A stretch of DNA of 64,000 nt from Vreelandella neptunia. GTDB lineage: Bacteria > Pseudomonadota > Gammaproteobacteria > Pseudomonadales > Halomonadaceae. The position numbers and the translations under genes are program-made. Of the stretch, positions 19,249 through 34,209 are shown piece by piece (the stretch's first letter is position 1; each line of letters opens with the position of its first letter). The stretch is from the NCBI RefSeq assembly GCF_000712975.1, contig NZ_JHQL01000005.1:124001-188000 (forward strand), in the 5' to 3' direction. The notes beneath the pieces are model-generated. The model saw only the letters and a list, made by a program, of their open reading frames with translations. It did no database searches and was not told the origin of the DNA.

Positions 19249-19398
19249 ACTCAGTCTCCTATAGTGTACGGGGCTATCACCCGCTATGGCTGCCCTTTCC
19301 AGAGCATTCCACTAGCACATTGTGTGGCGCCTCACGGCGCGGCGGCTGCTGCTCATTCTAAAAATTAATGAGCGCTGGGCCGCGAGTGTCTAGTGTAA
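19249..19398 (-). promoter_or_regulatory. Long structured spacer between rpsJ and rplC
   Basis: This 150-nt gap is far longer than its neighbours in the operon. It contains a hairpin in which GCTCATT (19351-19357) pairs with AATGAGC (19367-19373) around an A/T-rich 9-nt loop, and a GC-rich palindromic stretch around 19326-19345 (GGCGCCTCACGGCGCGGCGG). No intrinsic terminator or open frame is seen. A regulatory role in S10 operon control is possible but only inferred. Confidence 0.4.
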
Positions 19399-19710
19399 TT
19401 AGTCGAGCTTGATTTGCACGTCTACGCCAGCGGCGAGATCGAGCTTCATCAATGCATCAACAGTTTTCTCGGTTGGCTCAACAATATCGAGCACACGCTT
19501 GTGCGTACGAATCTCATACTGGTCACGCGCATCTTTGTTGACGTGCGGTGAAATCAGAATGGTGTAACGCTCGCGGTTGGTCGGCAGCGGGATCGGACCA
19601 CGAACCTGAGCACCAGTACGCTTAGCGGTTTCAACGATTTCCGCTGTGGACTGATCAATCAGGCGATGGTCGAACGCTTTCAACCGAATGCGAATCTTTT
19701 GGTTCTGCAT
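19399..19710 (-). CDS. rpsJ: 30S ribosomal protein S10
   Basis: S10 is a head protein of the 30S subunit and, with NusB, part of antitermination complexes as NusE. The 103 residues begin [20 protein letters not shown] and contain [20 protein letters not shown], as in E. coli S10 (103 residues). It is the first gene of the S10 operon and lies about 58 nt after the predicted transcription start. Confidence 0.98.
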   Translation of the reverse strand: MQNQKIRIRLKAFDHRLIDQSTAEIVETAKRTGAQVRGPIPLPTNRERYTILISPHVNKDARDQYEIRTHKRVLDIVEPTEKTVDALMKLDLAAGVDVQIKLD

Positions 19711-19734
19711 TTGCCCTAAACTCCAATGGATGTC

Positions 19735-19750
19735 GACGGCGCGAGCCGTC
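19735..19750 (-). other. Hairpin in the rpsJ leader
   Basis: GACGGC (19735-19740) and GCCGTC (19745-19750) form a 6-bp stem with a 4-nt loop inside the roughly 58-nt leader between the S10 promoter and the rpsJ ATG. The leader is much shorter than the L4-responsive leader of E. coli (about 170 nt), so the E. coli mechanism probably does not operate in this form. Confidence 0.5.
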
Positions 19751-19774
19751 TACCCACGCATTCAAAGGATGCGC

Positions 19775-19803
19775 ATTATAGGCACGCCAAAAGCCCATGT
19801 CAA
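19775..19803 (-). promoter_or_regulatory. Consensus sigma-70 promoter of the S10 operon
   Basis: On the minus strand the -35 box is TTGACA (19803-19798) and the -10 box TATAAT (19780-19775), both perfect, with a 17-bp spacer. Transcription would start near 19768. It stands directly after the tuf terminator and drives rpsJ and the genes that follow. Confidence 0.92.
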
Positions 19804-19824
19804 ACATTTGCTATTGGTGCGCAG

Positions 19825-19850
19825 AAAAGGGGGCTCTAACGAGCCCCCTT
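19825..19850 (-). terminator. Terminator after tuf
   Basis: AAGGGGGCTC (minus 19850-19841) pairs with GAGCCCCCTT (19836-19827) around GTTA, a 10-bp GC-rich stem, followed by TTTT. It ends the str operon 20 nt after the tuf stop and precedes the S10 promoter. Confidence 0.88.
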
Positions 19851-19870
19851 GATCAATCAATCAAGCAAGC

Positions 19871-21064
19871 TTACTTGATGATTTTTGCAACAACGCCAGC
19901 ACCAACGGTACGACCACCTTCGCGAATTGCGAAGCGCAGACCGTCGTCCATAGCGATCGGAGCGATCAGGGTAACAACCATCTTAACGTTGTCGCCCGGC
20001 ATTACCATTTCAACACCTTCCGGCAGTTCACAAGTTCCCGTTACGTCAGTGGTACGGAAATAGAACTGAGGACGGTAGCCCTTGAAGAAAGGCGTGTGAC
20101 GACCACCCTCTTCTTTGGACAGCACGTACACTTCTGCTTCGAAGGTAGTGTGCGGGTTGATGGTGCCTGGCTTAGCCAGAACCTGGCCACGCTCGACGTC
20201 ATCACGCTTAGTACCACGCAGCAGAGCGCCAACGTTCTCACCTGCACGACCTTCGTCGAGCAGCTTACGGAACATTTCAACACCGGTAACGATGGTTTTA
20301 GTGGTGTCGCGAATACCGACGATTTCTACTTCTTCGCCCGCTTTAACGATACCGCGCTCTACACGACCGGTAACAACAGTACCGCGGCCAGAGATAGAGA
20401 ACACGTCTTCGATCGGCATCAGGAACGGCTGGTCGATAGCACGCTCCGGCTCAGGAATGTACTCATCCAGAGCTTTGATCAGATTCGCAACAGCAGTAGT
20501 ACCCATGCCGTTTTCGTCTTCACCGTTCAGCGCCATCAGCGCAGAACCAGTGATGATCGGCGTGTCGTCACCCGGGAAGTCGTACTCGTCGAGGAGTTCG
20601 CGAACTTCCATCTCAACCAGTTCAAGCAGCTCTTCGTCATCGACCATGTCCGCTTTATTCAGGAACACAACGATGTACGGAACGCCAACCTGACGAGACA
20701 GTAGGATGTGCTCACGCGTCTGCGGCATCGGGCCGTCAGCAGCAGAACATACCAGGATTGCGCCGTCCATCTGCGCAGCACCGGTGATCATGTTCTTGAC
20801 GTAGTCAGCGTGCCCCGGGCAGTCAACGTGTGCGTAGTGACGCTCTTCAGACTGGTATTCAACGTGAGACGTAGCGATGGTGATACCGCGCTCGCGCTCT
20901 TCAGGAGCGTTATCGATGGTATCAAACTCACGCCAGTCACCGCCGAAAACCTCAGCAGACACGCGGGTTAGGGCCGCTGTCAGGGTCGTTTTACCGTGGT
21001 CGACGTGACCGATGGTGCCGACGTTGACGTGCGGTTTGGAACGTTCAAATTTTTCCTTAGCCAC
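19871..21064 (-). CDS. tuf: Elongation factor Tu
   Basis: EF-Tu delivers aminoacyl-tRNA to the ribosome in a GTP-dependent way. The 397-residue protein has the G-domain motifs GHVDHGKTT (about 19-27), DCPGHADY (81-88) and [10 protein letters not shown] (136-145), then two beta-barrel domains ending [13 protein letters not shown]. It lies 29 nt after fusA as in the classical str operon (tufA position). No second copy is present at the usual tufB site between the tRNA genes at 36842-36986. Confidence 0.99.
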   Translation of the reverse strand: MAKEKFERSKPHVNVGTIGHVDHGKTTLTAALTRVSAEVFGGDWREFDTIDNAPEERERGITIATSHVEYQSEERHYAHVDCPGHADYVKNMITGAAQMDGAILVCSAADGPMPQTREHILLSRQVGVPYIVVFLNKADMVDDEELLELVEMEVRELLDEYDFPGDDTPIITGSALMALNGEDENGMGTTAVANLIKALDEYIPEPERAIDQPFLMPIEDVFSISGRGTVVTGRVERGIVKAGEEVEIVGIRDTTKTIVTGVEMFRKLLDEGRAGENVGALLRGTKRDDVERGQVLAKPGTINPHTTFEAEVYVLSKEEGGRHTPFFKGYRPQFYFRTTDVTGTCELPEGVEMVMPGDNVKMVVTLIAPIAMDDGLRFAIREGGRTVGAGVVAKIIK

Positions 21065-21093
21065 TGCTATAACCTCTTTACGTTAGCTAACGG

Positions 21094-23217
21094 TTAACCG
21101 TTTTGATTGATGACGGCTTCAACGACGCTGGAGGGCGCCTCCTCGTACTTCGCGAACTCCATAGAGTAGCTCGCGCGGCCCTGGGTTTGCGAGCGTAGGT
21201 CGGTTGCATAACCGAACATCTCACCCAGTGGCACCGTTGCACGAATGACTTTACCAGAAGAGGAGTCATCCATGCCCTGCACCAGACCGCGACGACGGCT
21301 CAGGTCGCCCATGACGTCACCCATAAATTCTTCGGGGGTCACGATTTCGACCTTCATCACCGGCTCCAGCAGCACGGCCTTGGCCTTCCTGGCACCTTCT
21401 TTCACTGCCATAGAAGAAGCAATCTTGAACGCAGTCTCATTAGAGTCCACGTCGTGGAAGGAACCATCAAACAGCGTTACCTTGACGTCGATCATCGGGT
21501 AGCCCGCGATGACACCGTTTTTGAGCTGTTCGTAGGCACCCTTCTCAACCGCAGGCACGTATTCTTTGGGAACCGCACCACCTACGATTTCAGAGTTGAA
21601 TTTGAAGAAAATTTCGCCTTCGCCTTCACCCTTTTCTGCTGCTACCAGCGGCTCGATACGCAACCAGACATGACCGTACTGACCGCGGCCACCTGACTGA
21701 CGTACAAACTTACCTTCCTGCTCAACACTACCGCGAATGGTTTCACGATAGGCAACCTGAGGCTTGCCGATATTGGCTTCAACCTTGAACTCGCGACGCA
21801 TACGGTCAACGATAATGTCCAGGTGTAGCTCGCCCATACCAGAAATAATGGTCTGGCCGGTTTCTTCGTCAGTCTTAACCTGGAAGGAAGGGTCTTCCTG
21901 GGCCAGTTTACCCAGAGCGATACCCATTTTTTCCTGGTCAGCTTTCGACTTCGGCTCAACCGCTACCGAGATAACCGGATCCGGGAATTCCATGCGCTCG
22001 AGAACAATTTTGTTATCGATATCACATAGAGTGTCGCCCGTGGTCACGTCTTTCAGACCGATACACGCTGCGATATCACCCGCCAGAATCTCTTTAATCT
22101 CTTCACGCGAGTTGGCGTGCATCTGAACAATACGGCCAACACGCTCTTTCTTCTGCTTAACGGAGTTGTAAACGCCGTCACCAGATTTAAGAACGCCCGA
22201 GTAGACGCGGATAAAGGTCAAGGTACCAACGAAGGGGTCGGTAGCGATCTTAAACGCCAACGCTGCGAACGGTGCGCTATCATCGGCTACACGAGTAGCG
22301 ATGGTACCGTCTTTATCGTCAAGCTCACCTTCGATCGCTTTAACTTCTGTCGGCGAAGGCATGTATTCGATAATACCGTCGAGCACTGCCTGAACACCTT
22401 TGTTCTTAAATGCAGAACCACAGGTAACCAGAACAATGTCGTTTGCTAACGTACGCGCACGAAGACCAGCCTTGATCTCTTCAACTGTCAGCTCACCGCC
22501 TTCTAAATACTTGTCCATCAGCTCTTCAGAGCCTTCGGCAGCGGCTTCAATCATTTGCTCGCGATATGTTTCGGCTGTTTCTTGTAGCTCAGCCGGAATA
22601 TCAACGAGATCAAAGTTCATACCCAGACTCGCCTCATCCCACAGGATGGCCTTCATCTGGATCAAGTCGATGACGCCTTTGAAGTCTTCTTCTGTGCCCC
22701 AGTTGATCTGGATTGGCACAGCGTTAGCCCCCAAGCGCTCTTTAAGCTGGTCAACGACCATAAAGAAATCAGCGCCGGTACGGTCCATCTTGTTGACGAA
22801 TACCATGCGCGGAACTTCATACTTATTGGCCTGACGCCAAACAGTTTCGGTCTGCGGCTGAACGCCGGAAGAGCCACACAGTACAACGACAGCACCATCA
22901 AGAACACGCAAAGAACGCTCAACTTCGATTGTGAAGTCAACGTGTCCAGGCGTATCAATGATATTGATGCGATGCTCGTCAAACTGCTTGCTCATACCTT
23001 GCCAGAAGGTGGTAACAGCAGCAGAGGTGATTGTAATACCACGCTCTTGCTCCTGCTCCATCCAGTCTGTCGTCGCAGCACCGTCGTGTACTTCACCCAC
23101 TTTGTGGGAAAGACCGGTATAAAACAGTACGCGTTCCGTTGTCGTGGTTTTACCCGCGTCAACGTGAGCGACGATACCGATATTGCGATAACGATTAAGT
23201 GGAGTCTTGCGTGCCAC
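21094..23217 (-). CDS. fusA: Elongation factor G
   Basis: EF-G moves tRNA and mRNA through the ribosome and acts with RRF in recycling. The 707-residue sequence starts [20 protein letters not shown]. Motifs include [15 protein letters not shown], the switch [10 protein letters not shown] and [10 protein letters not shown]. Domains II-V follow, with [18 protein letters not shown] in domain III. Length fits bacterial EF-G. Gene order rpsL-rpsG-fusA-tuf is the standard str operon; the rpsG-fusA gap of 167 nt holds a hairpin at 23282-23305. Confidence 0.99.
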   Translation of the reverse strand: MARKTPLNRYRNIGIVAHVDAGKTTTTERVLFYTGLSHKVGEVHDGAATTDWMEQEQERGITITSAAVTTFWQGMSKQFDEHRINIIDTPGHVDFTIEVERSLRVLDGAVVVLCGSSGVQPQTETVWRQANKYEVPRMVFVNKMDRTGADFFMVVDQLKERLGANAVPIQINWGTEEDFKGVIDLIQMKAILWDEASLGMNFDLVDIPAELQETAETYREQMIEAAAEGSEELMDKYLEGGELTVEEIKAGLRARTLANDIVLVTCGSAFKNKGVQAVLDGIIEYMPSPTEVKAIEGELDDKDGTIATRVADDSAPFAALAFKIATDPFVGTLTFIRVYSGVLKSGDGVYNSVKQKKERVGRIVQMHANSREEIKEILAGDIAACIGLKDVTTGDTLCDIDNKIVLERMEFPDPVISVAVEPKSKADQEKMGIALGKLAQEDPSFQVKTDEETGQTIISGMGELHLDIIVDRMRREFKVEANIGKPQVAYRETIRGSVEQEGKFVRQSGGRGQYGHVWLRIEPLVAAEKGEGEGEIFFKFNSEIVGGAVPKEYVPAVEKGAYEQLKNGVIAGYPMIDVKVTLFDGSFHDVDSNETAFKIASSMAVKEGARKAKAVLLEPVMKVEIVTPEEFMGDVMGDLSRRRGLVQGMDDSSSGKVIRATVPLGEMFGYATDLRSQTQGRASYSMEFAKYEEAPSSVVEAVINQNG

Positions 23218-23281
23218 GGTGAAGCTCCCGTTAGTTGGCGATGCTCGTTAATTCAGCAGTATTCATTTTGCGTATGCTACT

Positions 23282-23305
23282 GCCGCCATCGACAACGATA
23301 GCGGC
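23282..23305 (-). other. Intercistronic hairpin between rpsG and fusA
   Basis: GCCGCCATCG (23282-23291) pairs with CGATAGCGGC (23296-23305) with one mismatch around ACAA. No U-run follows on either strand. It lies in the 167-nt gap before fusA and may be an RNA processing or regulatory structure. Confidence 0.5.
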
Positions 23306-23384
23306 GACGTGTTGCAACATGGCGAAAAAATTCTTTAACGCAGCGCAACCAGCAAAAATGAATACATACTTAGAAACGCCGAGT

Positions 23385-23855
23385 TTAGAAACGATAGTGA
23401 GAGAAGGCCTTGTTGGCTTCTGCCATACGATGCACATCTTCACGCTTCTTAACAGCCGAGCCTTTGCCTTCAGCGGCATCCAGCATTTCACCTGCCAGGC
23501 GCTGAACCATCGTTTTTTCACCGCGGCGACGCGCAGCGTCCACCAACCAGCGCATTGCTAGGGCTTGGCGACGCGAAGGACGAACTTCGACCGGCACCTG
23601 ATAGGTCGCACCACCAACGCGGCGCGACTTAACTTCGACCATCGGCTGGATGGTTTCCAGCGCTTTGTCGAAGATTTCCAGCGGCTCTTCATTACTACGC
23701 TCGGCAACCTTGTCCAACGCACCGTAGACGATGCGCTCAGCTATGGACTTCTTGCCGCTGACCATCAGATGGTTCATGAACTTCGCCAGACGCTCACTTC
23801 CGAACTTAGGATCCGGCAGGATTTCGCGTTTAGCTACAACTCTTCTTCTAGGCAT
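23385..23855 (-). CDS. rpsG: 30S ribosomal protein S7
   Basis: S7 starts assembly of the 30S head and touches the E-site tRNA. The 156 residues begin [20 protein letters not shown] and include [19 protein letters not shown] and the C-terminal [13 protein letters not shown]. In E. coli S7 represses the str operon through the rpsL-rpsG spacer; here that spacer is 141 nt and could serve the same role. Confidence 0.98.
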   Translation of the reverse strand: MPRRRVVAKREILPDPKFGSERLAKFMNHLMVSGKKSIAERIVYGALDKVAERSNEEPLEIFDKALETIQPMVEVKSRRVGGATYQVPVEVRPSRRQALAMRWLVDAARRRGEKTMVQRLAGEMLDAAEGKGSAVKKREDVHRMAEANKAFSHYRF

Positions 23856-23996
23856 GATAAGCCCTCAATTAAGGATCCTTCAGGTAAACCCGGAACTAAT
23901 GTGTGCTAATTGCACCGCCCGACCTTACTCTTATCAGACCGTCATATTCGTATTAAGGTAACAACACAGCATCGTAAAACGCTGCAACAAGACGCC

Positions 23997-24371
23997 TTAG
24001 GACTTCGGACGCTTGGTACCGTACTTAGAACGACCCTGCTTACGGTTCTGTACGCCGGAAGTGTCGAGTGCGCCACGAACGGTGTGATAACGCACACCTG
24101 GCAAATCCTTTACACGACCGCCACGGATCAGAACAACAGAGTGCTCTTGCAGGTTGTGACCTTCACCACCAATGTAAGAAGACACTTCGAAACCGTTGGT
24201 AAGGCGCACACGGCAAACCTTACGCAAGGCCGAGTTCGGCTTCTTAGGGGTAGTAGTATAAACGCGCGTACATACGCCGCGCTTTTGCGGGCATGCCTGA
24301 AGCGCAGGTACGTCACTCTTAGTGACGGGGCGCTTGCGCGGCTTGCGCACTAGCTGATTAATCGTTGCCAT
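23997..24371 (-). CDS. rpsL: 30S ribosomal protein S12
   Basis: S12 lies at the decoding centre and controls accuracy. I placed the start at the ATG at 24371 (124 residues, [20 protein letters not shown]), the E. coli length; a longer frame upstream is not supported. Lys43 (in [11 protein letters not shown]) and Lys88 (in [12 protein letters not shown]) are the wild-type residues, so no classical streptomycin-resistance change is seen. It is the first gene of the str operon. Confidence 0.98.
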   Translation of the reverse strand: MATINQLVRKPRKRPVTKSDVPALQACPQKRGVCTRVYTTTPKKPNSALRKVCRVRLTNGFEVSSYIGGEGHNLQEHSVVLIRGGRVKDLPGVRYHTVRGALDTSGVQNRKQGRSKYGTKRPKS

Positions 24372-24461
24372 GGTGTTTAGCTGACTCCAATGGTTGCCTG
24401 GCCTTTCAACAAATACGAGCAGCGGATGCGGGCGCACCCGCCCCACTGTTAAAGGCTGCGC

Positions 24462-24491
24462 ATTCTAAAGGCTGACCCTAGGTGGCGTCAA
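24462..24491 (-). promoter_or_regulatory. Sigma-70 promoter of the str operon (rpsL)
   Basis: On the minus strand TTGACG (24491-24486) and TAGAAT (24467-24462) each match five of six consensus bases, with an 18-bp spacer. Transcription would start near 24455, about 85 nt before the rpsL ATG. The -35 box directly follows the inverted repeat at 24491-24520. Confidence 0.75.
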
Positions 24492-24520
24492 GTCTTGCTG
24501 GCGGTTTAACCAGCAAGACT
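24491..24520 (-). terminator. Inverted repeat after rpoC, possible weak terminator
   Basis: AGTCTTGCTGG (24491-24501) pairs perfectly over 11 bp with CCAGCAAGACT (24510-24520), loop 8 nt. An outer TGGCG/CGCCA (24483-24487 with 24522-24526) could extend it. No U-tract follows, so efficient intrinsic termination is doubtful. It lies 50 nt after the rpoC stop and touches the str promoter. Confidence 0.4.
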
Positions 24521-24569
24521 GCGCCATAAGGACCAGCGACTCGTTGTTACTCGTTTGCCTTACCGCTAA

Positions 24570-28784
<4,215 letters not shown>

Positions 28785-28794
28785 GGGACGGCTC

Positions 28795-31700
28795 CTAGCT
28801 CTCTAACTCGATATCGATGCCCAGCGAGCGGATTTCCTTCACGAGTACGTTGAAGGATTCCGGCATGCCTGCCTGCATGGTGTGGTCGCCATCCACGATG
28901 TTTTTATACATCTTGGTGCGGCCTTCGACGTCGTCCGACTTGACGGTGAGCATCTCTTGCAGCGTATACGCGGCACCGTAAGCTTCCAGCGCCCACACTT
29001 CCATCTCACCAAAGCGCTGACCACCGAACTGCGCCTTACCACCCAGCGGCTGCTGAGTCACTAGCGAGTAAGAACCGGTAGAGCGCGCGTGCATCTTGTC
29101 GTCTACCAAGTGGTTCAGCTTGAGCATGTACATGTAGCCAACGGTCACCGAGCGGTCAAACGCATCGCCAGTACGGCCATCGTACAGCGTCATCTGTCCA
29201 GACTCAGGAATGTCAGCAAGCTTCAGCAGGTGTTTGATCTCGTGCTCTTTAGCACCGTCAAATACCGGCGTTGCCATAGGTACACCGCCTTTGAGGTTTT
29301 TCGCTAGCGCAATGATCTCTTCATCACTTAACGAATCAATATCCTCAACACGGGTTCCTGGCGTGTTATATATCTGGCCTAGGAAGTCACGAATTTCAGC
29401 AACTTGCTGACCACGTGCATCGCGTAGCATCGCGTCGATCTTGACACCCAAACCGCGGGCAGCCATGCCCAGGTGAGTTTCAAGAATCTGACCAACGTTC
29501 ATCCGCGACGGAACACCCAGCGGGTTCAATACCACATCAACCGGCTCGCCCTTCTCATCGAACGGCATATCTTCGATGGGCATAATCGCTGAGATAACAC
29601 CTTTGTTACCGTGACGGCCTGCCATCTTGTCGCCTGGCTGAATGCGACGCTTAACCGCCATGTAAACCTTGACGATTTTCAGCACGCCCGGTGCGAGATC
29701 ATCGCCCTGGGTCAGCTTGCGCTTCTTATCTTCAAAGCGCTCGTCCATCTCTTTACGGCGGTTTTCGAGTTGCTCATCGGCTTGAGCCAACAGCTCGTTA
29801 TAAGCCTCATCCTGCATACGCAGTTTGAACCACTGCTGGCGCGGTAGTTCGTCGAGGTAAGCCTCGTCAAGTACATCGCCTTTCTTCAGGTTCGGGCCGC
29901 CATTAACAGCCTGACCTTCCAATGTACGCTTCAGGCGCTCAAAGGTAGCGTCTTCAGCAATACGATAGGTTTCCTGAAGATCTTTACGAACTTCATCCAG
30001 CTGCATCTGTTCGATAGCAAGCGCACGAGAGTCTTTTTCAACGCCGTCGCGGGTAAATACCTGAACGTCGATGACGGTACCTTTCATACCAGTCGGCGCG
30101 CGCAGCGACGTGTCTTTAACGTCAGATGCTTTCTCACCGAAGATGGCACGCAGAAGCTTTTCTTCCGGCGTCAGCTGGGTCTCACCTTTCGGTGTTACCT
30201 TACCGACCAGAATATCGCCGGGGCCAACTTCAGCACCGATATAAACAACACCAGCTTCGTCCAACTTACCCAGCGCAGACTCCCCAACATTGGGAATATC
30301 GGCGGTGATCTCTTCCGGCCCTAACTTGGTATCGCGTGATACGCAGGTCAGTTCCTGAATATGAATCGTGGTAAAGCGGTCTTCTTGAACCACCCGCTCA
30401 GATAGCAGGATGGAGTCCTCGAAGTTGTAACCGTTCCAGGGCATGAACGCGATGCGCATGTTCTGACCTAGCGCCAAATCACCCATGTCAACAGACGGGC
30501 CGTCAGCAAGAATATCGCCACGGGCTACGCTGTCACCAGGGCGCACAATGGGGCGCTGGTTCATACAGGTGTTCTGGTTAGAACGGGTGTACTTGGTCAG
30601 GTTGTAGATATCAACACCAGCTTCGCCGCCGATGATTTCATCTTCATGCACCCGCACCACCACACGACGCGCGTCAACCGAGTCGATCACACCACCACGA
30701 CGTGCCACGGCGCAAACGCCAGAGTCACGCGCAACAAAGCGCTCCATACCGGTGCCCACTAACGGCTTGTCAGCGCGCAGGGTCGGTACCGCCTGACGCT
30801 GCATGTTCGCACCCATCAAGGCACGGTTAGCATCATCGTGTTCCAGGAACGGAATCAATGCAGCTGCTACCGAAACTACCTGACGCGGCGACACATCCAT
30901 TAGCGTGACTTGCTCAGGACGCATAAAGGTGGTTTCACCACGGTGACGCACCTGAACCAAGTCATCACTCAGCCTGTTGGACTCATCCACACCAGCAGAT
31001 GCCTGGGCAATAACAAAGTCGCCCTCTTCAATCGCCGACAGGTGAACGATATCGTCTGTCACTTGCCCAGCATTGACCTTACGGTATGGCGTTTCGAGGA
31101 AGCCATAGCTGTTGGTGTGACTGTACGTCGCCAACGAGTTAATCAAACCGATGTTCGGGCCTTCCGGCGTTTCAATCGGGCAAAGGCGACCATAGTGCGT
31201 GGCGTGTACGTCGCGCACTTCGAAGCCAGCACGCTCACGGGTCAAACCACCTGGGCCGAGTGCAGACACACGGCGCTTGTGGGTAACCTCAGAAAGCGGG
31301 TTGTTCTGATCCATAAACTGGGAAAGCTGGCTAGAACCGAAGAACTCTTTCACCGCTGCCGCGACCGGCTTAGCGTTGATCAGATCTTGCGGCATCAGGC
31401 CTTCGCTTTCCGCCATGGAAAGACGTTCTTTCACCGCACGCTCTACACGAACCAAGCCAACGCGGAACTGGTTTTCTGCCATTTCGCCAACGCAGCGAAT
31501 ACGGCGGTTGCCCAAGTGATCGATATCGTCAACGTCACCGAAGCCGTTACGGATATTGATCAGCTCGCGTAGAACATCAAGGATGTCTTTACGATCCAGT
31601 ACGCCAGAGCCTGTGTCGGTATCGCGACGCAGTCGGCGGTTGAACTTCATACGACCTACGCCTGACAGGTCGTAGCGATCTTCGCTGAAGAACAGGTTGT

Positions 31701-32871
31701 TAAACAGCGTCTCAGCAGCCTCTTTAGTAGGCGGCTCACCAGGGCGCATCATGCGGTAAATTTCAACCAACGCTTCAAGCGCAGAGCCTGTAGAATCTAG
31801 CTTCAGCGTATCGGAAATAAACGAACCACAGTCGAGGTCGTTGGTGTAGAGCGTTTCGATGTGGGTGATGCCACCCTGCGCCATACGCTCGAGTACTTCA
31901 GGCGTAATTTCGGTATTACACGGACAAATCAGCTCGCCAGTTTTAGTATCGATCTGATCTTTGGCCAACGTTTTACCAAACAGATACTCCATCGGTATTT
32001 CCAGACGATCCAGGCCAGCTTTTTCCAGCTGACGGATGTGCTTCTGGGTAATACGACGCCCTTCTTCAACAATGACATTACCTTCACCATCTTTAATGTC
32101 AAAGGTAGCGGTTTCACCGCGCAGACGTGACGGCACCAGCTCTACAAAGAAGCCGGTTTTCTCAATGCTAAACTTGCTAGTTTCGAAAAACTCCGCAAGG
32201 ATCTCTTCGGTATTCATACCCAAGGCACGCATTAACACTGACGCAGGAAGTTTCCGGCGACGGTCAATACGCACAAAGACGTTATCTTTAGGGTCAAATT
32301 CGAAGTCCAACCAGGAACCACGATAAGGAATCACTCGGGCAGAGTAGAGCAGCTTGCCTGAGGAGTGGCTCTTACCTTTGTCGTGATCGAAGAACACACC
32401 GGGCGAACGGTGGAGCTGAGAAACGATAACCCGCTCAGTACCATTGATAACAAAGGTACCGTTCTCGGTCATCAGGGGGATTTCCCCCATGTAGACTTCC
32501 TGCTCTTTAATATCCTTGATTGCCTTGTTCGAGGAGTCGCGATCATAGATGATCAAGCGAACCTTGACACGCAGCGGGGCGGAATAGGTCACGCCACGCA
32601 GCTGACACTCTTTTACATCGAACGCCGGCGTGCCGAAACGGTAGCTGACATACTCCAGCGCCGCATTCCCAGAGAAACTCTCGATCGGAAACACGGACTT
32701 AAACGCCGCGTGCAGACCAATCTCGTGGCGCTCGTCGGGCGAACGATCCTGCTGGAGAAAGTCGTAGTAGGAATCAAGCTGGATGGCCAGCAAGTAAGGC
32801 ACATCCATCACTTGGGGCAGTTTGCCGAAATCCTTGCGGATGCGTTTTTTCTCAGTATATGAGTAAGCCAT
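28795..32871 (-). CDS. rpoB: DNA-directed RNA polymerase subunit beta
   Basis: The 1358-residue beta subunit starts [20 protein letters not shown]. The rifampicin pocket reads [20 protein letters not shown] followed by [12 protein letters not shown], that is the wild-type Asp, His and Ser residues. Other hallmarks are [15 protein letters not shown] and the C-terminal [19 protein letters not shown]. It is 16 residues longer than E. coli RpoB (1342). It lies 350 nt after rplL; that spacer holds an attenuator. Confidence 0.99.
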   Translation of the reverse strand: MAYSYTEKKRIRKDFGKLPQVMDVPYLLAIQLDSYYDFLQQDRSPDERHEIGLHAAFKSVFPIESFSGNAALEYVSYRFGTPAFDVKECQLRGVTYSAPLRVKVRLIIYDRDSSNKAIKDIKEQEVYMGEIPLMTENGTFVINGTERVIVSQLHRSPGVFFDHDKGKSHSSGKLLYSARVIPYRGSWLDFEFDPKDNVFVRIDRRRKLPASVLMRALGMNTEEILAEFFETSKFSIEKTGFFVELVPSRLRGETATFDIKDGEGNVIVEEGRRITQKHIRQLEKAGLDRLEIPMEYLFGKTLAKDQIDTKTGELICPCNTEITPEVLERMAQGGITHIETLYTNDLDCGSFISDTLKLDSTGSALEALVEIYRMMRPGEPPTKEAAETLFNNLFFSEDRYDLSGVGRMKFNRRLRRDTDTGSGVLDRKDILDVLRELINIRNGFGDVDDIDHLGNRRIRCVGEMAENQFRVGLVRVERAVKERLSMAESEGLMPQDLINAKPVAAAVKEFFGSSQLSQFMDQNNPLSEVTHKRRVSALGPGGLTRERAGFEVRDVHATHYGRLCPIETPEGPNIGLINSLATYSHTNSYGFLETPYRKVNAGQVTDDIVHLSAIEEGDFVIAQASAGVDESNRLSDDLVQVRHRGETTFMRPEQVTLMDVSPRQVVSVAAALIPFLEHDDANRALMGANMQRQAVPTLRADKPLVGTGMERFVARDSGVCAVARRGGVIDSVDARRVVVRVHEDEIIGGEAGVDIYNLTKYTRSNQNTCMNQRPIVRPGDSVARGDILADGPSVDMGDLALGQNMRIAFMPWNGYNFEDSILLSERVVQEDRFTTIHIQELTCVSRDTKLGPEEITADIPNVGESALGKLDEAGVVYIGAEVGPGDILVGKVTPKGETQLTPEEKLLRAIFGEKASDVKDTSLRAPTGMKGTVIDVQVFTRDGVEKDSRALAIEQMQLDEVRKDLQETYRIAEDATFERLKRTLEGQAVNGGPNLKKGDVLDEAYLDELPRQQWFKLRMQDEAYNELLAQADEQLENRRKEMDERFEDKKRKLTQGDDLAPGVLKIVKVYMAVKRRIQPGDKMAGRHGNKGVISAIMPIEDMPFDEKGEPVDVVLNPLGVPSRMNVGQILETHLGMAARGLGVKIDAMLRDARGQQVAEIRDFLGQIYNTPGTRVEDIDSLSDEEIIALAKNLKGGVPMATPVFDGAKEHEIKHLLKLADIPESGQMTLYDGRTGDAFDRSVTVGYMYMLKLNHLVDDKMHARSTGSYSLVTQQPLGGKAQFGGQRFGEMEVWALEAYGAAYTLQEMLTVKSDDVEGRTKMYKNIVDGDHTMQAGMPESFNVLVKEIRSLGIDIELES

Positions 32872-33036
32872 CTGTATTCCCCAGCTTGTTCACCATGGGT
32901 GACCGATGCGTGGTCATCTGCCCCGCGGGCGTTTCAGACGCAGACAGCAAGCTCCTAAATCGGTAGCTCGCCGTCAAAAATCTTGATAGATAACAGTGTT
33001 ACAGTAGTGCTGTTAGCGCTTTGCTATCACTCGCGC

Positions 33037-33071
33037 TCACAACTTACGCTTCACAACTTACGCTTCACAAC
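33037..33071. repeat. 14-bp tandem repeat in the rplL-rpoB spacer
   Basis: TCACAACTTACGCT is repeated head to tail at 33037-33050 and 33051-33064, with a half copy TCACAAC at 33065-33071. It lies in the untranslated rpoB leader, between the attenuator and the rpoB ATG. Together with 33141-33181 this is the only structure I see in the 350-nt gap 32872-33221. Confidence 0.8.
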
Positions 33072-33140
33072 AACGGTCTTACTGTTTTGCTGCTTTATAC
33101 GGCAGCTTTTCTGCTGCAATGCTGCCAAGCAACATGATAC

Positions 33141-33181
33141 AACAGAAAAAGGCCGGCAGCGGGATAAGCCCGCCGCCAGCC
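33141..33181 (-). terminator. Attenuator between rplL and rpoBC
   Basis: On the minus strand a 13-bp GC-rich stem (33181-33169 with 33163-33151, one mismatch, loop CTTAT) is followed by TTTTTCTGTT. It lies 41 nt after the rplL stop. In E. coli a partial terminator at this place makes rplL more abundant than rpoBC; the same role is inferred here. Confidence 0.85.
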
Positions 33182-33221
33182 GTGGAAGCTTACGCAGCGC
33201 GTAAAGCCGTCAGCACAAGAA

Positions 33222-33593
33222 TTACTTGAGCTCGACGCTTGCGCCCGCTTCTTCCAGCTTGGTTTTAGCTGCTTCAGCGTCTTCTTTAGACATTGCTTCT
33301 TTGATAGTAGCTGGCGCGCCATCAACTGCGCCCTTGGCTTCTTTCAGGCCAAGACCAGTGATTTCACGAACTGCTTTGATGACGTTAACTTTCTTGTCAC
33401 CAGCAGAGGTCAGTACCAGATCAAATTCAGTCTGCTCTTCAGCAGCTGCTTCGCCGCCTGCAGCCGGGCCAGCCATTACGGCTGCTGCTGCAGAAACACC
33501 GAATTTCTCTTCCATTGCTTCGATTAGCTCGACAACTTCCATTACGGACATGTCGGCTACAGCATTGATGATATCGTCTTTGGTCAGTGCCAT
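33222..33593 (-). CDS. rplL: 50S ribosomal protein L7/L12
   Basis: L7/L12 forms the flexible multimeric stalk that recruits translation factors. I chose the ATG at 33593 (123 residues, [20 protein letters not shown]); a longer frame adds 22 residues that no L7/L12 has. The N-terminal dimer domain, the Ala/Gly-rich hinge ([17 protein letters not shown]) and the C-terminal factor-binding domain ([20 protein letters not shown]) are all present. The gap to rplJ is 112 nt. Confidence 0.98.
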   Translation of the reverse strand: MALTKDDIINAVADMSVMEVVELIEAMEEKFGVSAAAAVMAGPAAGGEAAAEEQTEFDLVLTSAGDKKVNVIKAVREITGLGLKEAKGAVDGAPATIKEAMSKEDAEAAKTKLEEAGASVELK

Positions 33594-33705
33594 TGTCTCG
33601 TTCCTAACTTTGCGGGAGCCTCGGTTTGCCGAGTGCTCAGGATTCATTGCATGGTTCAAGCAGCGCCCTGCTTATGCAGCACAGACTGCTTGCAAAAAGG
33701 CCTGC

Positions 33706-34209
33706 TTATGCAGCTTCTTCTTGCTTCTGATCGCGCAGGGCGGCCAGAGTACGAACCAGCTTGCCAGCGGAGGCTTCTTTCATTACCGACATCAACTTGG
33801 CAATTGCTTCGTCGTAAGTCGGTAGGGTTGCCAGACGATCGATGTCAGCAGCCGGAATCAGCTCACCTTCGTAGGCCAGCGCCTTCACTTCGAAGTTCTG
33901 ATCTTGCTTTGCAAACTCTTTGAACAAACGAGCAGCAGCGCCCGGGTGGTCAGTAGAGAAAGCCAGCAGAGTAGGACCAACAAAGCTCTCGTTCAGGCAC
34001 TCCCACTGAGTACCTTCGAGGGCGCGGCGTGCCAGAGTGTTGCGAACAACACGCAGCTGGACGCCATTCTCACGCGCTTGCTTACGCAGGTCGGTCATTT
34101 TACCGACTGTAACGCCGCGAGAATCGGCAACTACGACGGAGAGTGCGCCCTTGGCCGCTTCACTGACCTCGGCAACAATCGCTTTCTTGCCTTCAAGTGC
34201 TAGTGGCAC
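33706..34209 (-). CDS. rplJ: 50S ribosomal protein L10
   Basis: L10 anchors the L7/L12 stalk and represses its own operon. I set the start at the GTG at 34209 (167 residues, beginning with [20 protein letters not shown] after the initiator), because AGGAG stands nine bases upstream and E. coli L10 has 165 residues; the longer frame from 34260 has an unrelated N-terminus. The C-terminal helix [17 protein letters not shown] binds the L7/L12 dimers. Confidence 0.95.
   Translation of the reverse strand: MPLALEGKKAIVAEVSEAAKGALSVVVADSRGVTVGKMTDLRKQARENGVQLRVVRNTLARRALEGTQWECLNESFVGPTLLAFSTDHPGAAARLFKEFAKQDQNFEVKALAYEGELIPAADIDRLATLPTYDEAIAKLMSVMKEASAGKLVRTLAALRDQKQEEAA

Noticed and set aside
20096..20704. 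Two long plus-strand open frames opposite tuf
   Set aside because: Both arise from the codon bias of tuf; neither resembles a known protein.
30910..31572. 220-codon open frame on the plus strand opposite rpoB
   Set aside because: It is a shadow of the conserved rpoB coding sequence, with no ribosome binding site and low-complexity translation.
33037..33071. Tandem repeats here, at 58-93 and at 47036-47071 as a CRISPR-like array
   Set aside because: Units are directly adjacent without spacers and only two or three copies exist; no cas genes are present.
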